Assembly: GCF_021531075.1 (NCBI RefSeq)
Contig: NZ_JADYTJ010000008.1
Location: 1 to 64,000 of the forward strand
Direction of reading: 5' to 3'
Length of the DNA: 64,000 nt
Origin: Bacteroides caecigallinarum
Lineage (GTDB): Bacteria; Bacteroidota; Bacteroidia; Bacteroidales; Bacteroidaceae
The notes below the pieces were generated by a model. It was not told the DNA's origin. It was given only the letters and a program-made list of their open reading frames with translations, and searched no databases. Made by a program: the position numbers and the translations under genes. This document shows, one piece after another, positions 53,925 to 61,439 of this stretch (positions are counted from its first letter, which is position 1; every line of letters begins with the position of its first letter).

Positions 53925-56513
53925 TCAGTTGCGGAAACTCAATCCGTCTCCACCACGTTCCACTATGATTGGTTTTGTTCTGTCCACTTCCTGTGAAAGA
54001 AGTTTCTTTGACAAATCGTTAAGCAGATAGCGCTGTATCGCACGCTTTACCGGACGGGCACCGAATTCAGGGTCGTAGCCTGCTGTAGCTATGAAGTCAA
54101 CAGCCTGGTCAGTCATCTGGAGTTGTACACCGTTCTCTTCAAGCATCTTTCTTATGCCGTTTATCTGCAGACGTACAATCTGTTCTATTTCATTCTTGTT
54201 CAATGGCAAGAACATGATAGTCTCATCTATACGGTTCAGGAACTCAGGACGGATGGTCTTTTTCAGCATATTCATCACCTCGTTCTTGGTTTCCTCTACT
54301 ATCGTGTCATGATTCATCGGAGTGATTTTCTCAAACTGGCTTTGTATGTATGAGCTTCCCAAGTTTGAAGTCATGATGATGATAGTATTCTTGAAGTTCA
54401 CCGTACGTCCCTTGTTGTCTGTCAGACGGCCGTCGTCCAATACTTGCAACAAGATGTTGAATACGTCCGGATGAGCCTTTTCGATTTCGTCGAACAATAC
54501 AACAGAGTAAGGTTTACGTCTTACTGCCTCAGTCAGCTGTCCGCCTTCATCATAACCGACGTATCCCGGAGGCGCTCCTATAAGTCTTGACACTGAGTGT
54601 TTCTCCTGATACTCACTCATATCTATACGCGTCATCAGCGATTCATCATCGAACAGATATTCTGCCAGTGCCTTTGCTAATTCAGTCTTACCTACACCGG
54701 TTGTACCTAGGAAAATGAACGAACCTATCGGACGTTTAGGGTCCTGCAGTCCTGCGCGGCTACGTCTCACAGCATCGGATACAGCCTGGATAGCCTCGTC
54801 TTGACCTATGACACGTTTGTGCAATTCGTCTTCCAGATGAAGAAGTTTCTCACGTTCGCTTTGCAGCATCTTGCTTACCGGTATGCCTGTCCAGCGTGAT
54901 ACCACGTCTGCTATGTCTTCGGCGGTTACCTCTTCCTTAATCATGGCACTGTCGCCCTGCTTGTGTTTCAGGTCTTCCTGAATATTCTTTATTTCAGCTT
55001 CCAGAGCCTGCAATTTGCCGTAACGTATTTCAGCCACACGTCCATAGTCACCCTCACGTTCAGCTTTGTCAGCTTCGAACTTGAGTTGCTCTATTTCCTT
55101 CTTGTTCTGTTGAATTTTATTTACAAGTTCCTTCTCACTTTGCCATTTAGCCTTGTAGGAAGTTTCCTGTTCTTTCAGTTCGGCAATCTCCTTGTTCAGC
55201 TGTGCAAGTTTGGCTTCATCCTTCTCACGCTTGATAGCCTCACGTTCAATTTCCAACTGTTTCAATCGGCGTTCAATCTCGTCAAGTTCTTCAGGCAATG
55301 AGTCACGTTCCATACGCAATTTGGCTGCAGCCTCGTCCATAAGGTCGATAGCTTTATCCGGCAAGAAACGTTCAGTTATATACCTGTTACTCAATTCAAC
55401 GGCAGCTATGATAGCCTCGTCTTTGATACGTACCTGATGATGGTTCTCGTATCTTTCCTTCAGACCACGAAGGATTGATATAGAACTCTGGGTGTCAGGT
55501 TCGTCCACCATTACAGTCTGGAAACGACGTTCAAGAGCCTTGTCTTTTTCGAAATATTTCTGATATTCGTCCAGGGTAGTAGCACCGATACTTCTCAGTT
55601 CACCACGAGCCAATGCCGGTTTCAGGATATTTGCGGCGTCCATCGCGCCTTCGCCTTTACCTGCGCCAACCAAGGTATGTATCTCATCGATGAACAATAT
55701 TATGTTACCGTCCGATTTTGTTACCTCGTTGATTACAGATTTAAGTCTTTCCTCAAATTCACCTTTATATTTTGCACCTGCTACAAGTGCACCCATATCG
55801 AGTGAGAACAGCTGTTTGTTCTTCAGGTTTTCAGGCACGTCACCACGCAGGATACGCTGTGCCAAGCCTTCCACGATAGCTGTCTTACCTGTACCCGGTT
55901 CACCTATCAGGATAGGGTTGTTCTTTGTACGGCGGCTCAAAATCTGAAGTACACGTCTGATTTCTTCATCACGACCTATTACCGGGTCCAACTTACCGGT
56001 ACGTGCAGCCTCAATCAAGTTAATTGCATATTTTGAAAGAGATTGATAAGTGTCCTCACTTGATTGTGAAGTTACTTTCTGTCCCTGTCTGAGTTCGCTG
56101 ATTGCGGCACGCAATTCCTTGTCGGTCATTCCGGCATCCTTCAGAATAGTTGCCACTGTACTTTTTACATTGAGCAAAGCCAGAATTATAGCTTCAAGTG
56201 AAACGAACTCGTCGCCAAGCTCTTTTGAGTACTCAACTGCCTTTTGCAATACATTGTTAGTATCGCGACTCAGATAAGCCTCACCACCGGAAACTTTAGG
56301 CAGAGATGCAATCTGACGGTCAAGAACTGTAGCTACCTGCTGGCCGTTTATTCCAAGTTTCTGGAATATGAAGTTGGTCACGTTTTCGCCTACCTTCAAT
56401 ACACCTGCAAGTATGTGTTCCGGCTCTATGGCCTGCTGTCCCCGGCTTTGTGTCAAGTTCACAGCTTCCTGTACGGCCTCTTGCGATTTGATTGTAAAGT
56501 TGTTGAAATTCAT
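53925..56513 (-). CDS. clpB: Chaperone ClpB
   Basis: An 862-residue Hsp100 disaggregase. The N-domain (1-145) is followed by AAA1 with [13 protein letters not shown], a long coiled-coil middle domain (about 400-525; [21 protein letters not shown]), AAA2 with [12 protein letters not shown] and the C-terminal D2-small domain. The pore loop is [13 protein letters not shown]. It resolves protein aggregates with DnaK. An imperfect 16-bp dyad (56560-56607) lies about 46 bp upstream of the start. Confidence 0.98.
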   Translation of the reverse strand: MNFNNFTIKSQEAVQEAVNLTQSRGQQAIEPEHILAGVLKVGENVTNFIFQKLGINGQQVATVLDRQIASLPKVSGGEAYLSRDTNNVLQKAVEYSKELGDEFVSLEAIILALLNVKSTVATILKDAGMTDKELRAAISELRQGQKVTSQSSEDTYQSLSKYAINLIEAARTGKLDPVIGRDEEIRRVLQILSRRTKNNPILIGEPGTGKTAIVEGLAQRILRGDVPENLKNKQLFSLDMGALVAGAKYKGEFEERLKSVINEVTKSDGNIILFIDEIHTLVGAGKGEGAMDAANILKPALARGELRSIGATTLDEYQKYFEKDKALERRFQTVMVDEPDTQSSISILRGLKERYENHHQVRIKDEAIIAAVELSNRYITERFLPDKAIDLMDEAAAKLRMERDSLPEELDEIERRLKQLEIEREAIKREKDEAKLAQLNKEIAELKEQETSYKAKWQSEKELVNKIQQNKKEIEQLKFEADKAEREGDYGRVAEIRYGKLQALEAEIKNIQEDLKHKQGDSAMIKEEVTAEDIADVVSRWTGIPVSKMLQSEREKLLHLEDELHKRVIGQDEAIQAVSDAVRRSRAGLQDPKRPIGSFIFLGTTGVGKTELAKALAEYLFDDESLMTRIDMSEYQEKHSVSRLIGAPPGYVGYDEGGQLTEAVRRKPYSVVLFDEIEKAHPDVFNILLQVLDDGRLTDNKGRTVNFKNTIIIMTSNLGSSYIQSQFEKITPMNHDTIVEETKNEVMNMLKKTIRPEFLNRIDETIMFLPLNKNEIEQIVRLQINGIRKMLEENGVQLQMTDQAVDFIATAGYDPEFGARPVKRAIQRYLLNDLSKKLLSQEVDRTKPIIVERGGDGLSFRN

Positions 56514-56559
56514 ATATATTCTCCTTTCTTTTTTATTCTTACTGATGTTTATTTATTTT

Positions 56560-56607
56560 GACATAAGAACAAAAGATTATATTTTTGGGTCCTTATGTTC
56601 TTTTGTC
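56560..56607. promoter_or_regulatory. Large dyad upstream of clpB
   Basis: GACATAAGAACAAAAG (56560-56575) and CTTATGTTCTTTTGTC (56592-56607) are inverse complements at 14 of 16 positions, separated by 16 bp. Its position fits an operator of clpB. It does not match the CIRCE consensus. Confidence 0.45.
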
Positions 56608-56706
56608 TTAAACCACGCTTATATCACTCCAAACACCTTGCCAAACCTGTTTTGTGAATGATTATATGTCTAAATGTCAGATACTTAGCACTTAATACTG
56701 CAATTT

Positions 56707-56723
56707 TGTCCTTTTTCAGGACA
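56707..56723. promoter_or_regulatory. Short inverted repeat upstream of the 193-aa gene
   Basis: TGTCCT-TTTTC-AGGACA is a perfect 6-bp dyad about 48 bp upstream of the ATG at 56771. A near -7 TATCTTTA follows at about 56748. It could be an operator. Confidence 0.35.
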
Positions 56724-56770
56724 GTTTGTCTGTAAAGTTTTTAGTATCTTTACACGGTAATTGAATTTTT

Positions 56771-57352
56771 ATGGAAAAGAAAATAGAATTTGCACCAAAC
56801 GTGATGCTTATTGATGCATCATATCTTGATAGAGTGGTCCGCGATATGGCCAATCATTTTTCACCTATATTAAACAGAGAGTTGCCTAAGGCTGACCTTG
56901 CTTTGTTGCTTGAATGTCTTGCGCTTGATGCAGGAGTAGTGTTGGGCGACAATGCCGTTCAGGTAATTTTCATATACAGTCCGGAAGAGACACGCATATC
57001 GTTCTGTACTCCGTCCGATTTGGATAAGGAACTCAATAATGTAGCATTCAAGAGTCAGCTTGGCGAATTTTCGCTCTATTCTTTCCAGCCTTCTGATATG
57101 GCTACATGCGAGGACCTTTTTAACGAGGCTCTTATGCTTGCCGGTGAATCCAAGGATGTGAAACGTGTTGTTGCTGTTGCCGATGAAGACGCTTATCAGC
57201 AGAAAACTCATTCCACACTCAATAAGATCAAAGGTAAAGACAGCATAACACTCTTCGGAATGAATCCTCCTAAGGATGAGGCTGCATATTCTTTTGAGAT
57301 GCTGGGTTTTGCAGTCCTTCAGTCTTTGGGAGTTAGAGCTGATGAGTTGTAA
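56771..57352 (+). CDS. Conserved hypothetical protein, Bacteroidales type
   Basis: A 193-residue soluble protein with no signal peptide or membrane segment. Visible pattern: FAPNVMLIDASYLDRVVRDM at the N-terminus, an alternating alpha/beta layout and a C-terminal TLFGMNPPKDEAAYSFEMLGFAVLQSLGVRADEL. I do not recognise a function. It is followed 19 bp later by a repeat array and then by a LysR gene. Confidence 0.8.
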   Translation: MEKKIEFAPNVMLIDASYLDRVVRDMANHFSPILNRELPKADLALLLECLALDAGVVLGDNAVQVIFIYSPEETRISFCTPSDLDKELNNVAFKSQLGEFSLYSFQPSDMATCEDLFNEALMLAGESKDVKRVVAVADEDAYQQKTHSTLNKIKGKDSITLFGMNPPKDEAAYSFEMLGFAVLQSLGVRADEL

Positions 57353-57374
57353 TGTCCATATATTTCTTGGTGCC

Positions 57375-57437
57375 GACTATAGTCAGCACCACTGCTCACT
57401 ATCGTCGGCAGCTCTGCCCACTATCGTCGGCAGCAGA
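57375..57437. repeat. 22-bp-period array with CACTATCGTC linkers
   Basis: The 10-bp linkers GACTATAGTC (57375), CACTATCGTC (57397) and CACTATCGTC (57419) recur every 22 bp. Between them lie 12-bp dyads AGCACCACTGCT (57385-57396) and GGCAGCTCTGCC (57407-57418). The linker CACTATCGT also occurs between units in the array at 22001, although the dyads differ. Confidence 0.85.
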
Positions 57438-57450
57438 ATAGATATTGATA

Positions 57451-57516
57451 TTTAAACAGCATTTAGCTACCTTTTAAACAGTGTTTAAACACTATTTAAA
57501 TGCCATTTAAAAATAA
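57451..57516. repeat. Six 11-bp TTTAAA units
   Basis: From 57451: TTTAAACAGCA, TTTAGCTACCT, TTTAAACAGTG, TTTAAACACTA, TTTAAATGCCA, TTTAAAAATAA, each exactly 11 bp. It includes the 14-bp palindrome AGTGTTTAAACACT (57480-57493) and a one-base-centred dyad (57495-57511). Units TTTAAACAGC and TTTAAATGCCA are also in the GH3 terminator at 14028. It abuts the LysR start. Confidence 0.9.
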
Positions 57517-57523
57517 AACAGTC

Positions 57524-58429
57524 ATGTCCGATTTCCGTCTTAAAGTATTTTACAGTGTTGCAAAGAATCTAAGTTTCACAAAGGCCTCGCAGGAACTGTT
57601 TGTCAGTCAGCCGGCAGTGACAAAACATGTGCATGAATTGGAAAGCATGTATCATGTACGTCTGTTTGACCGTATGAACAACAAGATTTCCCTTACAGAA
57701 GCCGGAAAGGTGATGATGGAGCATTGTGAACGCATTCTTACAGAATATCGCAAGATGGAATACGATATGCATCTGCTCAATAACGAATATGCCGGCGAAC
57801 TGCGTCTGGGAGCAAGCACTACCATAGCACAGTACATTCTTCCACCGATACTTGCAAAGTTTACGGATAAATATCCCCAGATTAAAGTATCACTTATTGA
57901 TACAAATTCCCGTAATGTGGAGAATGCCGTGTCGGAACATACTATAGACATGGGTATGGTGGAAGGAGTGTTCCGTACTCCAAACCTTAAATACGAGGCA
58001 TTTCTTTGCGATGAACTGGTGCCGGTGGTACGCTCGTCTGCTCTTCCCGCCGATGTAGAGGAAATAACCCTTGAAGAATTCTGCAAGATTCCACTTGTCC
58101 TGAGAGAAAGAGGATCGGGTACACTGGATGCTATAGAAACAGTTCTGGCAGAGGAAGGATTGAAACTTTCATCGCTTAATGTAAGAATGCATTTGGGCAG
58201 TACGGAAAGTATCAAGTCTTTTCTGGCATGTAGCGACTGTATGGGGATTATCTCCATTGCCGCTTTGGTGAAGGAATTGGGCGAAGGACAGTTCAGGGTG
58301 ATAGATGTGTCCGGGCTTCAGTTTACACGCCATTTCTGTTTTGTGTCCGCTCAAGGGCAGGAGATAGAGGCTGCACAATTGTTCATGCGTTTCGTGCGTA
58401 GCAGTTTGGAAAGAACTAAAGATAAATGA
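57524..58429 (+). CDS. LysR-family transcriptional regulator
   Basis: 301 residues from the start MSDFRLKVFYSVAKNLSFTKAS. An upstream ATG at 57500 lies within the TTTAAA array and adds no conserved residues. The N-terminal winged helix-turn-helix (1-60, with ASQELFVSQPAVTKHVHELE) is followed by a LysR substrate-binding domain (about 90-300; LRLGASTTIAQYILPPILAKF). It resembles CysL/YeiE-type regulators. Target genes unknown. The array immediately upstream could contain its own operator. Confidence 0.93.
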   Translation: MSDFRLKVFYSVAKNLSFTKASQELFVSQPAVTKHVHELESMYHVRLFDRMNNKISLTEAGKVMMEHCERILTEYRKMEYDMHLLNNEYAGELRLGASTTIAQYILPPILAKFTDKYPQIKVSLIDTNSRNVENAVSEHTIDMGMVEGVFRTPNLKYEAFLCDELVPVVRSSALPADVEEITLEEFCKIPLVLRERGSGTLDAIETVLAEEGLKLSSLNVRMHLGSTESIKSFLACSDCMGIISIAALVKELGEGQFRVIDVSGLQFTRHFCFVSAQGQEIEAAQLFMRFVRSSLERTKDK

Positions 58430-58430
58430 G

Positions 58431-58506
58431 ATACAAGGCTTCAGTTACAAGTTGACAAGGTTTATATCCTTATGTAGAGTCTCGTCAACTTGTCAACTCG
58501 TCAACT
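58431..58506. repeat. 8-bp-period repeat blocks in inverted arrangement
   Basis: The left block ATACAAGGCTTCAGTTACAA plus GTTGACAAGG (58431-58460) and the right block with GTCAACTT, GTCAACTC, GTCAACTA (58484-58507) are largely inverse complements of each other. It starts just after the LysR stop and ends 15 bp before the mazG start. A close relative is at 59679. Confidence 0.75.
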
Positions 58507-58521
58507 AATAAACATATAATA

Positions 58522-59307
58522 ATGAGTACAAGAGAAGAACAAATGCAATCATTTGGCCGTCTGCTTGATGTGCTGGACGAATTGCGTGAAAAATGTCCGT
58601 GGGACAGAAAGCAGACAAACGAAAGTCTTCGTCCCAACACTATAGAGGAAGTTTACGAACTTTGTGATGCTTTGATACAGAATGATAAGAAGAACATCTG
58701 CAAAGAACTGGGCGATGTACTTCTTCACGTAGTATTCTATGCCAAGATTGGTAGTGAGACTGGCGATTTCGATATAAAGGATGTGTGCGATAAATTATGC
58801 GACAAACTCATTTTCCGCCATCCGCACGTATTTGGCGAAGTAAAAGCCGATACAGCTGAGAAGGTATCTGAAAACTGGGAGCAGATAAAGCTGAAGGAAA
58901 AAGACGGCAACAAATCTGTTTTGAGCGGAGTACCTGCCGCACTTCCTTCACTGATAAAGGCATACCGTATCCAGGACAAAGCGCGTAACGTAGGTTTCGA
59001 CTGGGAAGACAGGGAAGATGTATGGAAAAAAGTGAAGGAAGAAATCACCGAGTTTGAGTCAGAGGTCGGCAATATGGATAAGGAAAAGGCAGAAGCCGAG
59101 TTTGGCGATGTGATGTTCAGCCTTATCAATGCGGCAAGACTGTATAAGATTAATCCGGATAATGCACTGGAACACACAAACCAGAAATTTATCCGCCGTT
59201 TCAACTATCTGGAGGAGCACACCATTAAGGCAGGAAAAAACCTGAACGATATGACTCTCAGCGAGATGGATGAACTGTGGAATGAGGCAAAATCCAAAGG
59301 ATTATAG
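58522..59307 (+). CDS. mazG: Nucleoside triphosphate pyrophosphohydrolase MazG
   Basis: A 261-residue two-domain all-alpha NTP pyrophosphatase. The metal-binding EExxE/ExxD motifs occur in both halves: TIEEVYELCDALIQNDKKNICKELGDVLLHVVF and KEEITEFESEVGNMDKEKAEAEFGDVMFSLINAAR. It removes non-canonical nucleotides. Length is normal for the family. Confidence 0.95.
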   Translation: MSTREEQMQSFGRLLDVLDELREKCPWDRKQTNESLRPNTIEEVYELCDALIQNDKKNICKELGDVLLHVVFYAKIGSETGDFDIKDVCDKLCDKLIFRHPHVFGEVKADTAEKVSENWEQIKLKEKDGNKSVLSGVPAALPSLIKAYRIQDKARNVGFDWEDREDVWKKVKEEITEFESEVGNMDKEKAEAEFGDVMFSLINAARLYKINPDNALEHTNQKFIRRFNYLEEHTIKAGKNLNDMTLSEMDELWNEAKSKGL

Positions 59308-59357
59308 ATTTTTGCGATATTTTGATGTATAACTCTTTCATTTTGAAATCAATTAAC

Positions 59358-59365
59358 TATCTTTG
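59358..59365 (+). promoter_or_regulatory. Putative -7 box of the ACT-domain gene
   Basis: TATCTTTG matches TAnnTTTG, 32 bp upstream of the ATG at 59398. Confidence 0.5.
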
Positions 59366-59397
59366 TCGGCAAATTAGTAATTAAAATTCAATTAAAG

Positions 59398-59670
59398 ATG
59401 AATAAATCAATTATCACCGTAGTGGGAAAAGATACTATAGGTATCATAGCAAAAGTATGTACATATCTGGCAGATAACAAAGTAAACATACTTGATATAT
59501 CGCAGACTATCGTTCAGGAATATTTCAACATGATGATGATTGTCGATATGTCAGCCATTGATAAACCTTTTGAACAGATAGCTACAGAAATGTCAAGTCT
59601 GGGAGAAACAATGGGTGTTCAGGTAAAATGTCAGAGAGAAGAAATCTTCGACAAGATGCACCGTATCTAA
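59398..59670 (+). CDS. ACT-domain protein, UPF0237-like
   Basis: A 90-residue single ACT domain: SIITVVGKDTIGIIAKVCTYLADNKVNILDISQTIVQEYFNMMMIVDMS. Small free-standing ACT proteins of this kind usually occur next to the PFL (DUF711/UPF0210) gene, as here, and presumably bind an amino acid or act as regulatory subunit. Function unproven. Confidence 0.9.
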   Translation: MNKSIITVVGKDTIGIIAKVCTYLADNKVNILDISQTIVQEYFNMMMIVDMSAIDKPFEQIATEMSSLGETMGVQVKCQREEIFDKMHRI

Positions 59671-59678
59671 GAAAAGGA

Positions 59679-59773
59679 GACAAGGTTTCAGTTACAAGGT
59701 GACAAGGATTGCCATCCGAATGGAATTAACATCTGGCGAAGCTAAAAACTCGTCAACTCGTCAACTCGTTACC
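59679..59773. repeat. Second copy of the 8-bp-period repeat
   Basis: The left block GACAAGGTTTCAGTTACAA plus GGTGACAAGG (59679-59707) and the right block CTCGTCAACTCGTCAACTCG (59749-59768) resemble those at 58431, with a different middle. It begins 9 bp after the ACT gene stop and ends about 30 bp before the PFL gene. The final stretch (59785-59802) repeats CAAAAACTC twice before the start codon. Confidence 0.75.
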
Positions 59774-59803
59774 TAACTTATAAATTCAAAAACTCAAAAA
59801 CTC

Positions 59804-61168
59804 ATGATAAATATATCCGAGGTTATTGAAACCAACAAAATGATAGAAAAGGAAAATCTTGATGTCCGCACCATCACTATGGGTATCAATCTTCTGGATT
59901 GTGCCGACGGAAATCTGGATGTCCTTTGTCAGAATATATATAATAAGATAACACGTCTTGCAGGAAAGCTGGTAAGTACAGGCGAGGAAATATCAAAGGA
60001 ATTTGGTATTCCTATCGTGAATAAGCGAATTTCCATAACACCGATAGCACTTGTAGGCGGTTCGGCTTGCAAGACTTCCGACGATTATGTAAAAATTGCC
60101 CAGACACTGGATCGCGTGGCAGCCGAGTTGGGAGTAAACTTTATAGGAGGTTACTCTGCTATCGTTTCTAAAGGTATGAGTCATAGCGACGAACTGTTCA
60201 TACGTTCCATCCCCAAGGCATTGGCATGTACAGAGAGAATATGCAGCTCTGTCAATGTAGGTTCTACAAAGACAGGTCTCAATATGGATGCTGTACGTCT
60301 TATGGGAGATATAATCAAGGAAACTGCAGAGTTGACAAAAGACCGCGACTCACTTGGTTGCGCCAAGTTGGTAGTTCTATGTAATGCTCCTGACGACAAT
60401 CCGTTCATGGCAGGTGCATTCCACGGAGTATCGGAAGACGATGCCGTTATAAACGTAGGAGTAAGTGGTCCGGGAGTAGTGAAATATGCACTCGAACAAA
60501 TCAGAGGAGCAAGCTTTGAAGTTCTTTGCGAGACAATCAAACGTACAGCATTCAAGATAACACGTGTAGGACAGCTCGTGGCACAAGAGGCATCTCATCG
60601 TCTGGGTATTCCTTTCGGTATAATCGACCTTTCACTGGCACCTACACCTGCAGTAGGCGATAGTGTAGCCGAAATACTTCAGGAAATTGGTCTTGAATAT
60701 CCGGGTGCACCGGGTACTACGGCAGCTCTTGCTTTGCTTAACGACCAGGTTAAGAAAGGTGGCGTTATGGCATCATCATACGTAGGTGGTCTTAGCGGAG
60801 CATTTATTCCTGTAAGCGAGGATCAGGGAATGATAGATGCAGTAGTGGCAGGAGCCCTTACGATAGAAAAACTTGAAGCCATGACCTGTGTCTGTTCAGT
60901 AGGACTTGACATGATAGCTATTCCTGGTGATACACCTGCTACGTCTATCGCAGGTATGATAGCCGATGAGGCTGCCATAGGAATGATAAACCAGAAGACA
61001 ACAGCAGTACGTGTAATCCCTGTAGTGGGAAAGACAGTGGGCGAAACTGTAGAGTTCGGAGGTCTTTTGGGATATGCGCCTGTTATGCCTATCAACCGTT
61101 TCAGCTGCGATGCTTTCGTAAACAGAGGAGGACGTATTCCTGCTCCTATACATAGTTTCAAAAACTGA
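59804..61168 (+). CDS. PFL-family protein (UPF0210/DUF711)
   Basis: A 454-residue protein related to glycyl-radical enzymes in fold but of unknown reaction. Family motifs are [80 protein letters not shown] and the C-terminal [21 protein letters not shown]. It is the usual neighbour of the small ACT protein. A terminator array follows. Confidence 0.92.
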   Translation: MINISEVIETNKMIEKENLDVRTITMGINLLDCADGNLDVLCQNIYNKITRLAGKLVSTGEEISKEFGIPIVNKRISITPIALVGGSACKTSDDYVKIAQTLDRVAAELGVNFIGGYSAIVSKGMSHSDELFIRSIPKALACTERICSSVNVGSTKTGLNMDAVRLMGDIIKETAELTKDRDSLGCAKLVVLCNAPDDNPFMAGAFHGVSEDDAVINVGVSGPGVVKYALEQIRGASFEVLCETIKRTAFKITRVGQLVAQEASHRLGIPFGIIDLSLAPTPAVGDSVAEILQEIGLEYPGAPGTTAALALLNDQVKKGGVMASSYVGGLSGAFIPVSEDQGMIDAVVAGALTIEKLEAMTCVCSVGLDMIAIPGDTPATSIAGMIADEAAIGMINQKTTAVRVIPVVGKTVGETVEFGGLLGYAPVMPINRFSCDAFVNRGGRIPAPIHSFKN

Positions 61169-61208
61169 TAATAGGCTTTAATTTCAATAATTTATAGATT
61201 GTAAGAAA

Positions 61209-61271
61209 AACGTCTTGTCATTTTACTTGAAACGTCTTGTCGTTTTAGTTAAAATGACGGGGCGTTTTTTT
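61209..61271 (+). terminator. Terminator with 22-bp direct repeat
   Basis: AACGTCTTGTC occurs at 61209 and 61231, exactly 22 bp apart. Either copy's extended arm (AACGTCTTGTCATTTTA or AACGTCTTGTCGTTTTA) can pair, with G-U pairs, with TAAAATGACGGGGCGTT (61250-61266), followed by T to 61271. It lies 40 bp after the PFL stop, so alternative hairpins are possible. Confidence 0.8.
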
Positions 61272-61387
61272 ATATTATTACACTGAACCGGATAAATAAT
61301 AGCATAAGGTAGGTGCGATATTTTATTTGAGATATGCTTAATAGAGGAATGTATAAATATATAACTATGAATGTCGTATCTTTTGTG

Positions 61388-61395
61388 TAAATTTG
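61388..61395 (+). promoter_or_regulatory. Putative -7 box of the helicase gene
   Basis: TAAATTTG matches TAnnTTTG, 44 bp upstream of the ATG at 61440. Confidence 0.45.
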
Positions 61396-61439
61396 CAGCT
61401 GAAATATTCTATTGATTTATCTATACATTTATATAAAAG

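Noticed and set aside
57500-57523. Upstream start of the LysR gene
   Set aside because: The ATG at 57500 lies within the TTTAAA array, and the extra eight residues are not typical of LysR N-termini.
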